Below, one piece after another: positions 1-12,412 of a stretch of 64,000 nucleotides of DNA. Source of the DNA: Chionoecetes opilio. Its lineage: Eukaryota > Arthropoda > Malacostraca > Decapoda > Majidae. The position numbers and the translations under genes are program-made. Under the pieces are notes generated by a model. The model was not told the DNA's origin. It saw nothing but the letters and a program-made list of their open reading frames with translations, and ran no database searches. The first letter of the stretch is position 1. Every line of letters starts with the position of its first letter. The DNA is taken from contig JACEEZ010013560.1 of NCBI GenBank assembly GCA_016584305.1, forward strand, positions 1,432,400 through 1,496,399, in the 5' to 3' direction.

Positions 1-365
1 CCATTTTTTTTCCCCAAGTAGACCACCCTTAGACCCACCCATTTCCCACCCTTCTCAGTCACCGTGCTTGGGTGGAAGCAAATCCCATAACACCAGAAAA
101 AACAAAACTGCCCTGCCAAAAATACTTGAGCTACCCCTCTAAGTTTACTACACCAAGTATAACTGAGCCCATACCAAACCAGGGCCGTCCCACCCCATCC
201 ACCCCTAGAAACCAGAGCGTGGGTGGTAGGACTACTAATCTGTCTTTGTGTACCACCCAAATGAGAAACCATGTCGCTGTCTCTGAAAGATAGTCGGTAG
301 ATATAGTCCAAAGATAGTCAAAGTAGTCCGTAATCACTCCTGAAAAAAAAACAAATGGTTTCAAA
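1..365. other. Intronic flank, no gene seen
   Basis: Upstream SMG7 intron. Short ORFs here are of random size and composition. No exon-like open frame bordered by AG and GT with SMG7 character was found before 3067. Confidence 0.4.
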
Positions 366-1155
366 TACAGGGTGTAACACGAGTTTCTGCAAATATTGAT
401 ACAGGTGAAAGAACATGTAATTCTAAGCACAAAATATTCTATAACCATATGCTTTTTGAAGCTTCCTTTAGACGTGAGATGAAGTTAGAAAAAATTAGCG
501 CGGCCAGTAATTTTCACCATGGCAGGTGAAAATTATGGAGTAGTGCATGTGTACTCGCCGCTCGGTGACATTTTGAAGATTTAATCATAATGTTTACTAG
601 TAATGGAGCATTACATTATCTTATAGCAACACAAATTTGGGATTAAAGGAACATGTTTTTACTAAATAAGCAGTACATGAGAACAGCAGGGCTGGGAATA
701 AACATACTGTAAAAGGCTAAGGGGGCAACGTGTCGGGGCGGGGGAGGAAGGAGGGGGCTAGGCTGCGAGGGCCTCACCGATCAGCTGATCACGTGTTCAC
801 TCTACCCCTTTCCCCGACACGATGCCATGTAGCCTTTTACAGTATTGTTTATTACAGCCCTGCTTGTTCTCATGTACTGTTTATTTAGTAATAACATGTC
901 CATAATACCAAAATTTTGTTGTATAAGATAATGTAATGCTCCATTACTAGTAAACATTATGATTAAATCATTTAAAATGTCACCGAGCGGCAAACGCCTG
1001 CCATGGTGAAATTTCTGGCCGCGCTAATTTTTCTAACTTCATCTCACGTCTAAGGGAAGCTTCAAAAAGCATATGGTTTTTGAATATTTTGTGCTTAGAA
1101 TTACATGTCTTTCACCTGATCAATATTTGCAGAAAACTCGTGGGCACACCCTGTA
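366..1155. mobile_element. Palindromic (foldback) MITE, about 790 bp, TA flanks
   Basis: The ends are inverted: tacagggtgt..cacgagtt on the left and its complement ending accctgta on the right. Homology continues through almost the whole length, so the element folds into two arms of about 380 and 340 bp around a centre near 780-800 (gatcagctgatc). It starts and ends with TA, consistent with a Tc1/mariner-type target. Arms differ by small indels, so it is not recent. It has no coding capacity. Confidence 0.75.
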
Positions 1156-1249
1156 TAATGTAAAGAAAAGAAAATACCACAATATACCACAACAAAAAAT
1201 TCCAAATGACGTGTTGTATGACTTTTGGGATAACATGGTTCCTGTGGGA

Positions 1250-2040
1250 ATACTTAAACCACAAAAATATGTGTGTACGAAACGTAGTCCGTACTCTCCT
1301 CTGCAACCACAGCTGGGCACCGCAAACGAAAATCCCCTTCCGCAAATGCACTTCTGCATATCCTAATCCTTACTTGCCACAACCGCAGGTCTGAAACCCT
1401 TTCTTGAATTTGCACTTCCGTAACCGCAAGTCCGCACATATCCGCAAAACAATGACGTGATATTTTCCTTGCATAAAGTGCAAAAAATAAAAGGCAAAGC
1501 ACTTTTTAGTAGTAGTTAATTATTATTCACTAAATAATTTGTCAATTCATATTATGTTAGTAATTTTTTCATACCTCCCCCTCAGCGCCCACTGATGTAT
1601 TTGCTAAAATTTCACCTGCCCCTCATTTTGGACTCCTCACTATATTGATCAACTTAAATGCAATTTAAAGGGGTAATAATTAGTATAAGTACATTTCACT
1701 ATTCTCCAAAATATATTCATTTATATGATATTAGATCCAGAACTTCAGACTCTTCTCTCAGAGTCCTCTGGTGACAATTCCATCTTGTGCAGGTTCATGT
1801 TCCCCCTCATGAAGACCAATCTCTCAAAATTGTCAGAGGTCATACTTGCTATTTTGGCGTTCATGATGTCCGACCCTTGGGAGAACAGTCTCTCCACGGC
1901 TGCAGAGTTGGGGATGGCCATTGTTGTACTTAACAAACACATCTACCCAGGCAAGGGGTAGTTTAGTTAACAATGTGACTGGGTTTGCAGATTTTCTTTT
2001 TGGTGTTTTTGATATTTGCAATGATGTTTTGAATTGTTTC
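1250..2040 (-). pseudogene. hAT transposase C-terminal fossil
   Basis: The minus frame 1942-1745 encodes MAIPNSAAVERLFSQGSD then NAKIASMTSDNFERLVFM. This is the hAT C-terminal dimerisation motif (S.A.ER.FS..G.I...KR..L.....E.L.F). Downstream (1300-1460) are repeated CCGCA words on the plus strand, as in hAT subterminal regions. The rest of the transposase is missing or scrambled. Confidence 0.72.
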
Positions 2041-3066
2041 ACACAAAAACTTTAGGCTGTCGTAATCCTTTATTTCAACCTGTGAAGGTAACACAAATCA
2101 AAATGAATGTTCATTGCTCATTCAAAGCTTCAATTTATTCAAGCTCAATGAATATTCCAAAACAGCAAAAAAATAATATGAATCAATAATTGGGGGCATA
2201 CGCCGGGGGGCGCGTCGGAGTTTCATGCACCATGGTGTCCTCCCAAAGCATGGGCCCTGAAATGTAAGAGTGATGGGCATAATTTACGTAATATTCAGCT
2301 ATCAGTGGGTTGCACAAAGATTTTACTCCTGGTGGAACTCGTACTTTGGACCCCAAGCTCACCACTTCCAGGCACAACCACTTGGGCACTGCAACCCCAT
2401 GACATTGTATTTTGAAATGTTAAAAAAAATTGAATAGACAATGGCACAGCATATGAGGCTGCTTGACTATCCAGGTGAATACATATAATATTGCAATCTC
2501 ATCATCTGTTCATGTCAATATTCCATACGTTGCACAAGTGATTTTTAAGTACATATATGTTAAAATGAAATGTATATAATTTTGCCATTTAGGGTATTGC
2601 ATCAATATTGTTCCAAAATACTGTTCATCTGGTACCATATCTGGAAACTCCTTATGGGTTAATGGACACATGACAAGAGCCACCAACTTGCATTTCCAGG
2701 CCCATTTCTTTCATTCACAATACTTTGACTCCTCTTTGGTTTTATTGGATTTCCTTACATATTGATTTAAATTTTTCTTACCAATTCAGAGTTGTTCTCC
2801 TTCTACAGTTTTACCCATACTCTTTAATTTTAACTTTTATTTGTCTTTTTTGCTGTTTGAAGTCTCTTCCTCAGGTTTACTCACATGTATTCATTTCTCC
2901 CCACATTCTTTAACCATTTCATGATGCGTTGTACATTTTTTTTACATTTGACCGCTCTGTAATGCACATATCATTAGTAAATAAGCAACATCTTCATCTT
3001 TAAATGTATACTTATGGAAGTCTATTCTGATTTATAGTAAGATTTACTTATTTTATTTTCATTTAG
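2041..3066. other. Intron remainder
   Basis: A 24-bp string at 2190-2214 (ttgggggcatacgccggg...) recurs at 24762-24787, the 3' end of the LINE described there, so a 5'-truncated tail of that family may lie here. The rest is AT-rich and shows nothing recognisable before the polypyrimidine tract of exon 1. Confidence 0.4.
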
Positions 3067-3256
3067 CCGTAACAGTGACGTGAGAGGATCATCACGAGTC
3101 ACAGGAGAGGAATACACAAACTTGTTTCTACAATGCCATGCAAGGCTTTATTTACATGGGGATACAGTACATGCTCAAGAAGCACTTCCAACCCTCTCCT
3201 CAGCCCTGTCCACCTTGGTAGCTACCAATGCATTTACTAGGACCAGCTTAATTCAG
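3067..3256 (+). CDS. Smg7: SMG7 exon 1 of window (helical EST1 region)
   Basis: The exon follows ttttcatttag and ends in attcag before gtttgt. It starts with one base of a split codon and ends on a codon boundary. It encodes helical sequence with GEEYTNLFLQCHARLYLHG and TRTSLIQ. By position in the family this is the region just after the 14-3-3-like TPR domain. Confidence 0.87.
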
Positions 3257-4055
3257 GTTTGTAATTCCTTTCACCTTATCATCTGATATTTTATGAATAC
3301 TAGTTACAATTTCATTTTATTTAAATCAGCTGGTTAGGCAGTTTTATATGAAGACATTTAGTCAATTCAAGAATGGGTGTTACTTATATTTGTAAACTAT
3401 GAATAGGAAATTGAAAATCATGGATCATTCATTGATCAATTCTGGTTGATAAAATATTGTTTGCTATCATAATTGTTGATAAACACTATCATAATTGTTG
3501 GAGTTCATAGAAAATTCATAAAGAAAGGTAGGAACAGTTTTGGTTCTTTGTACCATACTATTTTTAGGATGCAGTATTTTTTTTCTTGATAGATTTTGAT
3601 GCTTCTTAATAATCTGTTGAATGTTTGTGGGTAAAATCACTTGCTCTTATTTAAAGGGAAAGCCCTACCCTAAACAAGCAATTTTATTGAGAAAAATGTC
3701 CGGATTGATTCAAACAAATCAGATCCATAAATATTATTACTAACTAGATGTGATCCTATGTTTTACCTCGAAATCCAGGGGAAGAGGGTCCTCGATTCTC
3801 CCATGGTAAAAATCAATAATCAGATTATAAGAAAACACATCAAACTCTATCAGAGAAAAAATAGTCTTAGGCCTTGAAATAGCAGGATGCTAAGGACCAA
3901 AAATTGGTGTTTGCCTACCATAAAATATAGGTGTTTGCCTACCACCCATTAGATGTCAACTGTGTGTACAAATATAAATTATATTTCTGTCGTGAGAAAT
4001 GAGGCTTACATTTTAATGTTCAAGAATACAATTTATTTATATCCAATCTCTTCAG

Positions 4056-4168
4056 ATGGTTGTGGTAAATCTTTTTGCCCTGTGTTACTTTTCGGGAAAA
4101 ATTACAGTGAAGACGGGTGAGGAAGCTGATGCCAAGAAGGATGAGGAGAAACTGGAGAATACTAAAGA
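4056..4168 (+). CDS. Smg7: SMG7 exon 2
   Basis: The acceptor is tctcttcag and the donor gtaagt. The exon reads MVVNLFALCYFSGKI followed by an acidic/lysine-rich linker (EEADAKKDEEKLE). VNLF is shared with vertebrate SMG7 at the equivalent helix. It ends two bases into a codon, which the first base of exon 3 completes. Confidence 0.87.
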
Positions 4169-4635
4169 GTAAGTTTATGATTTAATTGCTTTTTTTTTCA
4201 GAATGACTGTGAGTTATGTATTGAATATCTACAGTGGTCCCTTGTAGGACAAGACTTGAGAGATTATTTTTGAATGACAAGGTGTCATTTATTGCTGCCT
4301 CTATGTGAAATATGCGGAACCTGAGCATGAGAGACGTCGATACGCACTGGTCTGACCCTTCAAAGTTAGCGCTAGATAACATCACGTTCCCACAATGCCA
4401 CTCGCCTCCACCCACCTCTTGACTTGTATACAATATTGAAGTTTTACTCAGCAAAGAAGAACTTAGAGATTTACACTTACACTTGACTGCGTTTATGCTC
4501 GTTTAATGTACAAGTTACGTTCCTGGAAAATCAAGCTTTAAGCAAAAAATGCATGAAACAAATTGTATGTTCCCATTGAGTTTCCCATTGATTTCTTTAA
4601 ATTTGTGAACAATTTCGTGCATTAACCCGTCAAGT

Positions 4636-5900
4636 GTTTAGTACGTATATATACGTACCCCTAGGAGAAGTGTTTAGTACATATATATACGTACCCCTAG
4701 GAGAAGTGTTTAGTACATATATATACGTACCCCTGGGAGAAGTGTTTAGTACATATATATACGTACCCCTAGGAGAAGTGTTTAGTACGTATATATACGT
4801 ACCCTAGGAGAGTGTTTAGTACATATATATACCCTACCCCTGGGAGAAGGTTTAGTACATATTATACGTACCCCTGGGAGAAGTGTTTAGTACAATATAT
4901 ACGTACCCCCGGGAGAAGTGTTTAGTACATATATATACGTACCCCTAGGAGAAGTGTTTAGTACATATATATACGTACCCCTGGGAGAAGTGTTTAGTAC
5001 ATATATATACGTACCCCTGGGAGAAGTGTTTAGTACATATATATACGTACCCCTGGGAGAAGTGTTTAGTACATATATATACGTACCCCTGGGAGAAGTG
5101 TTTAGTACATATATATACGTACCCCTGGGAGAAGTGTTTAGTACATATATATACGTTAACCCCTGGGAGAAGTGTTTAGTACATATATATACGTTTCCCT
5201 GGGAGAAGTGTTTTTGTACATATATATACGTACCCCTGGGGGAAGTGTTTAGTAACATATATATACGTACCCCTGGGAGAAGTGTTTAGTACATATATAT
5301 ACGTACCCCTGGGAGAATTGTAGTACGTATATATACGTACCCCTGGGAGAAGTGTTTAGTACATATATATACGTACCCCTGGGAGAAGTGTTTAGTACAT
5401 AATATACGTACCCTGGGAGAAGTGTTTAGTAAATATATATAAGTACCCCTAGGAGAAGTGTTTAGTACATATATATACGTACCCCTGGGAGAAGTGTTTA
5501 GTACATATATATACGTACCCCTGGGAGAAGTGTTTAGTACATATATATACGTACCCCTGGGGAAGTGTTTAGTACATATATATACGTACCCCTGGGAGAA
5601 GTGTTTAGTACATATATATACGTACCCCTGGGAGAAGTGTTTAGTACATATAATATATACCCCTGGGAGAAGTGTTTAGTACAATATATACGTACCCCTG
5701 GGAGAAGTGTTTAGTACATATATATACGTACCCCGGGAGAAGTGTTTAGTACATATATATACGTTTCCCCTGGGAGAGAAGTTTTTAGTACAAAATATAT
5801 ACGTACCCTGGGAGAAATGTTTAGTACATATATATACGTACCCCTGGGAGAATGTTTAGTACTATATATAGTACCCCTGGGGAGAAGTGTTTAGTACATA
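4636..5900. repeat. 36-bp minisatellite, array 1 (about 35 units)
   Basis: The unit is 36 bp: gtgtttagtacatatata followed by tacgtacccctgggagaa. Each unit contains the palindrome gtac(a/g)tatatatacgtac. Variants (cctagg for cctggg, gtacgtat for gtacatat) and 1-2 bp indels are scattered. Because the unit is divisible by 3, it makes long spurious ORFs on both strands. Confidence 0.95.
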
Positions 5901-7932
5901 TGAGGGCCGCGTGGGAGAAAGGGAGCTAAGCGCCATTTTCTTGAAAATTGCTTTTTTGGTACCAATCGACGCGTTGTTCACATGCTCAATCCATTGGTGT
6001 CCCTTAGCACCTCATAGCTCCAAAGCTGTAAGGCTGAGAATTGATCTTTCAGAACATTCATTTAGGGATGGCACTCTTTTTTCCAGCCTCTTTGCAAGGG
6101 TGTTATGTCCGCGTCTGCATGAATTCAAGCCGCTTTGCAAGGGTGTTATGTCCGCGTCTGCATGAATTCACTTTCTAGCTTGCGAGCTGCGGCCCCAGCC
6201 AATGAGAATGCAGCGTTGTGCGCCGCGGCGTTCTCATTGGCTCGCGCTGCCACCCTCACCACCCACGCGCCGCAATATGGCAGCTTGTAAACAGATGTGC
6301 GAGGTTCGGACGTCTCTCTGCTATACTTGCGCTAATTTCTCCAAATTTCTCCCAAAGAAGAAAGTAAATCTGCATAAATCCTTTTTATAATAATAGACAT
6401 CGGCAGGAAGGTTTTGGTATAAGTTTTCATATGGTATTAGTGCATATTGATGGGGAAAAGTGGTGGTGTGTCGGTTTGACGTTAAGGCGCATGACCATAA
6501 TAGACCACAATAGACCACAATATACCACACATGACCAATACTAGAGGGGACATGGGGCCTGTGTGGAGTAGGGGGAGGCCCGAGGAGTCCTGCTTGCAAG
6601 TTTCATCAATGCGTAGGTGCGTAGCTGAAGCTCATCTTGGAAAAGCGTCACCCTCATTAATGTCCAAGAATTGTGCTTTACTGTCTATTACCGAGGTGAA
6701 ATCTATGATTTTATTATTAAACACAGTGTACTGGGACGTTTTGGAAACATTTATGAGACGGTAAGTGGTTTACTGGGTGGTAAAGTGTTCGTAAAATGCC
6801 TTCGGCGATGGCCCTGTGATTCATTTTATGGTAGAAAATAGGTTAACCCTTTCACGCACGAAAAGTTTAATAAGTTTTTTCGGCCACTGCGACATCAGTC
6901 TGGGGCTCTCTACGAGGTGCGCGTAATAGCCGACTCTGCGGCGAATGTTTTGGTTATGTTATCAATTTCAACCACGATTATTCTTTTTTCCTGGCATTAT
7001 TATAAAATTATATCGTTGGTTTCGCAAGATATTATTCTGCCTTATGAAAGACAAAATAACAAGAAATGCTATGTTTTTTCGGCCACTGTGACATCAGTCT
7101 GGGGCTCTCTACGAGGCTGCGCGTAATGGCCGACTCTGCGGCGAATGTTTTGGTTATGTTATCAATTTCAACCACGATTATTCTTTTTTCCTGGCATTAT
7201 TATAAAATTATATCGTTGGTTTCGCAAGATATTATTCTGCCTTATGAAAGACAAAAATAACAAGAAATACATGTAAATAGCGGAGTTTAACGACTTAGAA
7301 AAAACATTGAGTAAAGAGAAATAAGAAATATTTACGTTCACCACTTCGTAGCTCGATATTTCCTGAGTCAACTTTGTATGGCTTATATGCCAATAAGAGC
7401 GGAATTTTATGAGGATTCCAACGCTACCATTAGAATTTTCATATGGCCAGTAGTTCTTGAGAAAATCTTAGAAAGATTCTGATGAGATGAGAAAGATGAG
7501 AAAGGTCTTATAAAATGTTTTACACCGTAAAAAAAGTAGGCATGCTTCTACTGTTACACTTTTTTTTACTTAACTTAAGTAGGACCAATGGTTCTGGAAT
7601 ATTGGGAAATGGTATGAATTACTTGAAACACTAAAATTTTGACATTTTTATTGGTTTATTTGGTGTTTGGGTACCTTTTTGGTCATTTTTTTTGCAACTT
7701 TTGAAGTGGATATTTTTGCTGAAGTGCACTTAACACTTAAAGGAGCACTTTAAAATTATTGCTGTATTACCCACTGTTATACCACTGTTTGAATATTGCT
7801 TTGGTGAAAGTTTCATGAAATCTATCGAACCGTTTTTGAAATGGCACTGTTTTGAAAATCGCCAAACTTTGAAGGCGATTTTCTCAGCTTTTTGAAAATG
7901 GCGCTTAGCCCCCTTTCTACACGCGGCGCCTC
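5901..7932. mobile_element. 2.03-kb TIR element inserted in the 36-bp array
   Basis: Terminal inverted repeats of about 40 bp (left 5901-5940, right 7893-7932) share tgagg..gccgcgtg and gctaagcgccattttc. The flanks are both 36-bp units in the same orientation, and joining them restores a unit if TA was duplicated, so the target duplication is TA. Inside are a direct duplication of about 36 bp (near 6091-6128 and 6135-6170) and one of about 197 bp (6871-7069 and 7071-7268). No transposase frame is seen. It is non-autonomous and the family is unassigned. Confidence 0.72.
6871..7268. repeat. Tandem duplication, about 197-bp unit, 2 copies
   Basis: Both copies begin ttttttcggccactg and end gaaagacaaaataacaag. 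They differ at only a handful of positions. The duplication lies inside the 2-kb TIR element. Confidence 0.85.
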
Positions 7933-9023
7933 ATATATATACGTACCCCTGGGAGAAGTGTTTAGTACATATATATACGTACCCCTGGGAGAAGTGTTTA
8001 GTACATATATATACGTACCCCTGGAGAAGTGTTTAGTACATATATATACGTACCCCTGGGAGAAGTGTTTAGTACATATATATACGTACCCCTGGGAGAA
8101 GTGTTTAGTACATATATATACGTACCCCTGGGAGAAGTGTTTAGTACATATATATAACGTACCCCTGGGAGAAGTGTTTAGTACATATATATACGTACCC
8201 CTGGGAGAAGTGTTTAGTACATATATATACGTACCCCTGGGAGAAGTGTTTAGTACATATATATACGTACCCCTGGGAGAAGTGTTTAGTACATATATAT
8301 ACGTACCCCTGGGAGAAGTGTTTAGTACATATATATGTACGTACCCCTGGGAGAAGTGTTTAGTACATATATATACGTACCCCTGGGAGAAGTGTTTAGT
8401 ACATATATATACTACCCCTGGGAGAAGTGTTTAGTACGTATATATACGTACCCCTAGGAGAAGTGTTTAGTACATATATATACGTACCCCTGGGAGAAGT
8501 GTTTAGTACATATATATACGTACCCCTGGGAGAAGTGTTTAGTACATATATATACGTACCCCTGGGAGAAGTGTTTAGTACAATATATACGTACCCCTGG
8601 GAGAAGTGTTTAGTACATTATATACGTACCCCTGGGAGAAGTTGTTTAGTACATATATATACGTACCCCTGGGAGAAGTGTTTAGTACATATATATACGT
8701 ACCCCTAGGAGAAGTGTTTAGTACATATATATACGTACCCCTGGGAGAAGTGTTTAGTACGTATATATACGTACCCCTGGGAGAAGTGTTTAGTACATAT
8801 ATATACGTACCCCTGGGAGAAGTGTTTAGTACATATATATACGTACCCCTGGGAGAAGTGTTTAGTACATATATATACGTACCCCTAGGAGAAGTGTTTA
8901 GTACGTATATATACGTACCCCTGGGAGAAGTGTTTAGTACGTATATATACGTACCCCTGGGAGAAGTGTTTAGTACGTATATATACGTACCCCTGGGAGA
9001 AGTGTTTAGTACATATATATACG
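7933..9023. repeat. 36-bp minisatellite, array 2 (about 30 units)
   Basis: Same unit and same orientation as the array at 4636-5900. Units here are more homogeneous, and most are identical over all 36 bp. The array ends abruptly in tacggagcctattttg. Confidence 0.95.
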
Positions 9024-9510
9024 GAGCCTATTTTGTTGTACTTTGTGGTACTTTATCGTCTAGAAAACAATCAGTTGTCCTTATATTATGGCAATGCTTT
9101 AATATTACAGCCCTTATTATTTTTATTTTGTCTCTGAACTGTCTATTTTGCATAGAAGAAACATTACAACGAGAAGTTTAGTAAACTATTACGTATATCA
9201 GCTGAAATGATTATGTTCTTGCACCTCATTTTTATTTATTTCATGATAACATACAGTATAATAACATTCAACACTATTCCAGCTATAAAAGCTATATAAT
9301 GCTTTCATTTATTTGCGCGGGAGTGCGGTACCATTGTTATGTTGGCAGCCCTGCAGGCTTGGTACTGTGTTGGGCTGTTGGCATGAGACCCATCCCCAGG
9401 CAGGCACACAGCCTGGGGGGGCATGCGGCCCCACCCCTTTGCAAAAAATAAATAATAAAATATATTTATTATAAATAATAAAATATATATAATATCACAG
9501 ACCACTATAT
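9024..9510. other. Intron, AT-rich, no gene seen
   Basis: A GC-rich patch at 9315-9440 is embedded in AT-rich sequence ending in accactatatctac, a string also found at the ends of the hairpin element near 26966. No coding signal was found. Confidence 0.3.
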
Positions 9511-9517
9511 CTACAGT

Positions 9518-9628
<111 letters not shown>

Positions 9629-9681
9629 GATTTTGGCCCCCCCCCCTTTTCAATTTCCTGGGTACGCCACTGCTCACAGAA

Positions 9682-9842
9682 ACACACACACACACACACT
9701 TACACAGACACACACACACTTACACAGACACACACACAGCCACACACACACACACATACTTACACAAGCACACACACACACATACAAACACACACTCACA
9801 CAGACACAAACACACACACACACACACACAAACACACACTAA
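9682..9842. repeat. (CA)n-rich imperfect microsatellite
   Basis: CA dinucleotides interrupted by acttacacaga and similar words. No coding signal. Confidence 0.95.
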
Positions 9843-10319
9843 CACAGACAGGCGGGCTACGCTGTCTTTTCTCTCCCTTTTTCTCTTGTTTATAATGTCC
9901 AGTCTTTCCTTCTGGTGCTTCTTCAGCTTTGAATGACTCCCCATAACTGCTAGTCTGCTCAGGAAGTGGAGAAATCTTGGATAAAAAATTCAGTATTCAG
10001 CTCATCAAACCTCAACTCAAGGTCATCACTCAGTGTTTCAGGCATCCTCCCACTGGGTGTTGCCATATGGTGATCTTTGATATACTAACAAAACCCCCCA
10101 AAAAGTGAAAAAAAATGCTTCAAAATGCTTCAAAATCATGAACAACGACAAAACACGTGGCGCACCACCCGTCAGGGCATTTAAAAATCTTTAAATGAAC
10201 GTAAACAAAGTCAATTTTATTATAGAAGGAATTAAGCTAGCAACATGCCGTTTTCACAGAAAACTGGGATCATTTCAAGGGTAATTAAACTGTTATTAGC
10301 CCAATTTCGAGGTCTGACT

Positions 10320-11119
10320 AGATTTTTTTTTTTTTTTACCGTCTCCTCCCCTTAATGATAGTGCTCACAGTAGAAGATGATAATTTATAAATGCGGCACA
10401 GATCCGACACACGCTCACCACGCTGATGCCTCTTAACAATTTCTATCTTTTTAGCTAATGTTATTGGCACTAGACCGCTTAGCACTTGTACCATCAGCAC
10501 TCGCACTTGAAGACACTGAACGCTTGGGAGGCATAGTTAACACAGGTATACAGGTAAGCACTACCCTGTAAAGAAAATAAAGGCACAGCTATACAATATG
10601 TACACCACAGCACCACACCACCGCACCACCGCACCACCACACCACCGCACCACCACACCACCGCACCACCACACCACCACACAAAACACAGTTAATTAAG
10701 AGTGTGACAGCACAGTAGGACAGAGCACAAATAAGTCACAATAAGCACATTAAGTAAACCAGGAAATCACTAAAATTGACTCACAAGGCACAATACAAGC
10801 AAAAAAGACGTTGTACTGTAGGGGACGCCGCTTGATACAAGAGAGGGTAGGGTAGGTAAGGGACAAAGGAGGGGTGCGCAGACCTCTTCCACTGCCCAGA
10901 AACTCGTCTCTGCGCATCTGAATCATTGTACATCATCATACAGCCCAGATGCATACGTGGTAGGGCGTGCATTTTGAACTTGGTAATTTTACTCACCCCA
11001 GTTTGAATGTCGTAGCATTGGATTTTCGATCTCGTATATTGAAAATAGACCCTAATTTACTCAGCTCGTATCATTGATTTCTCGTATACCGAATGCTCGT
11101 ATAACGGGACCTCCCTGTA
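10320..11119 (-). pseudogene. Tigger/pogo-like transposon remnant with N-terminal HTH
   Basis: The 5' end on the minus strand is at 11119, where the plus strand ends gggacctccctgta. The same terminus bounds the element at 56027-57953. From about 10535 downward the minus strand reads MPPKRSVSSSASADGTSAKR, then a segment with IEIVKRHQRGERVSDLCRIY and VSTIIKGRRR. That is the helix-turn-helix of CENP-B/Tigger transposases. A frame break separates the two parts, and the DDE domain and the other end are absent. Confidence 0.7.
10605..10682. repeat. CCACA/CCGCA microsatellite
   Basis: About 75 bp of alternating caccac and cgcacc words inside the Tigger-like remnant. Confidence 0.85.
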
Positions 11120-11149
11120 GTCTATTTTATTTATTAAGGTCAAATGCAC

Positions 11150-11870
11150 TAATAAGGCCATGCCCCCTGCTCCATGTGGAACTTTATAGAGGTTTCATGA
11201 GGAAGAAGTAGAAACTATAGAAGTGAATGGTGATGTAATAGAAGCAGTGAAACAGTTTTCTTATCTTGGTGACATGTTAGATAGCGAGGGTGGAGTGGAA
11301 AGAGCATTAAGAAAACGAGTAGCAACTACATGGATGAAGTGGAGGGAGATAGCGGGACTGCTGATAAACAAGAGTATTCCACTGAAAAATAGAGGAAGAG
11401 TATTTGAAGCATGCATAAGATCAGTTTTGCTGTATGGTTCTTAGACATGGGCTTTGACGAAGAAGTTGGAGGATGTGTTGGTTGGGTGTGATCGGAGAAT
11501 GTTGAGATATATGACTGGGATCAGATGGAGAGATGAAGTGTCCAGTGAAGAGGTGGCAAGAAAATGTGGATTGAAGGAGCTGAGTAGCTACAGTGCTGAG
11601 TGTAAGGCGATTGAGGTGGTTTGGGCACGTGAAGAAGAGAGAAGGTGGTGAGGCATTGGGGAGAGCTGTTAAGAGTGGAAGTTCCAGGTCGCCGTCCACC
11701 GGGCAGGCCAAGGAAGACATGGAGGCAGTGTGTTGAAGAGGATCTGGCAGCATTGGGCATTGAAGAAGTTGAGGCAACGGATAGAGATAGTTGGAAGCGT
11801 ATCATCTGCCGTCTAACCTCATAAAAATTATGGGAAAAACTGACGTTCAACAGAAAGAAGAAGAAGAAGA
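11150..11870 (+). pseudogene. LINE RT C-terminal fragment, family A
   Basis: The frame encodes VKQFSYLGDMLDSEGGVERA, then GRVFEACIRSVLLYGS, a TAG, and WALTKKLEDVLVGCDRRMLR. These are the thumb and connector motifs after the RT core of endonuclease-type LINEs. It continues in a shifted frame through PGRPRKTWRQCVEEDL and ends in a (GAA)n tail near 11860. It is 5'-truncated. A copy of the same family lies inverted at 33600-35020. Confidence 0.8.
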
Positions 11871-12325
11871 AGTTAGAGTAGTCAGTCAAATGTGGACTAA
11901 AGGACATATATGAAATATCTATTGAAAAGTAGAGATTAATGTGACATTTATTCAATGATGTGAAAGGATAGATAGGATGCAGTTAGCGGGTAGTTGGCAA
12001 ACACATAAAAAGCAGTGAAAAGTTCCTACAAAAAAGTAAGTCATGTATGTTAGGAGACACAAAGATTGGTCAATACAGGAATGTTGATATTGCTATTGTT
12101 GTTTAACATCTGCATTGTTGGATTTGTGTTAGGTGTGAAATATTTTTTAGGTAACAAAAGAGGAAGTGGTTGAGTGTTCCGTGAATGAAAGTAGTGGGTA
12201 TGGAATCCTAAAATTTTTGTCACACTAAGTGATGATTTTTCAATTGTTGCCAAGTGGCTACCAACCATCAACATGTCCAGATATTGTATCTTTGATGATG
12301 GTAATGATGATTGATGATTATAATG
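11871..12325. other. Intron, no gene seen
   Basis: AT-rich sequence without recognisable repeats or coding potential. Confidence 0.3.
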
Positions 12326-12356
12326 ATGATAATGATAATAATAATAATAATAATAA

Positions 12357-12411
<55 letters not shown>
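12326..12411. repeat. (AAT)n microsatellite
   Basis: Roughly 25 ATA/TAA triplets with one break. It abuts the tRNA-like palindrome. Confidence 0.95.

Positions 12412-12412
<1 letters not shown>

Noticed and set aside
4887..5289. Long ORFs encoding a repeated 12-residue peptide (VFSTYIYVPLGE)
   Set aside because: They arise because the 36-bp minisatellite unit is a multiple of three. Open frames appear on both strands and there are no flanking coding signals.
7892..9181. ORFs of 93-191 codons in the second array
   Set aside because: Same cause as in the first array. Units are nearly identical DNA, with no sign of protein-level constraint.
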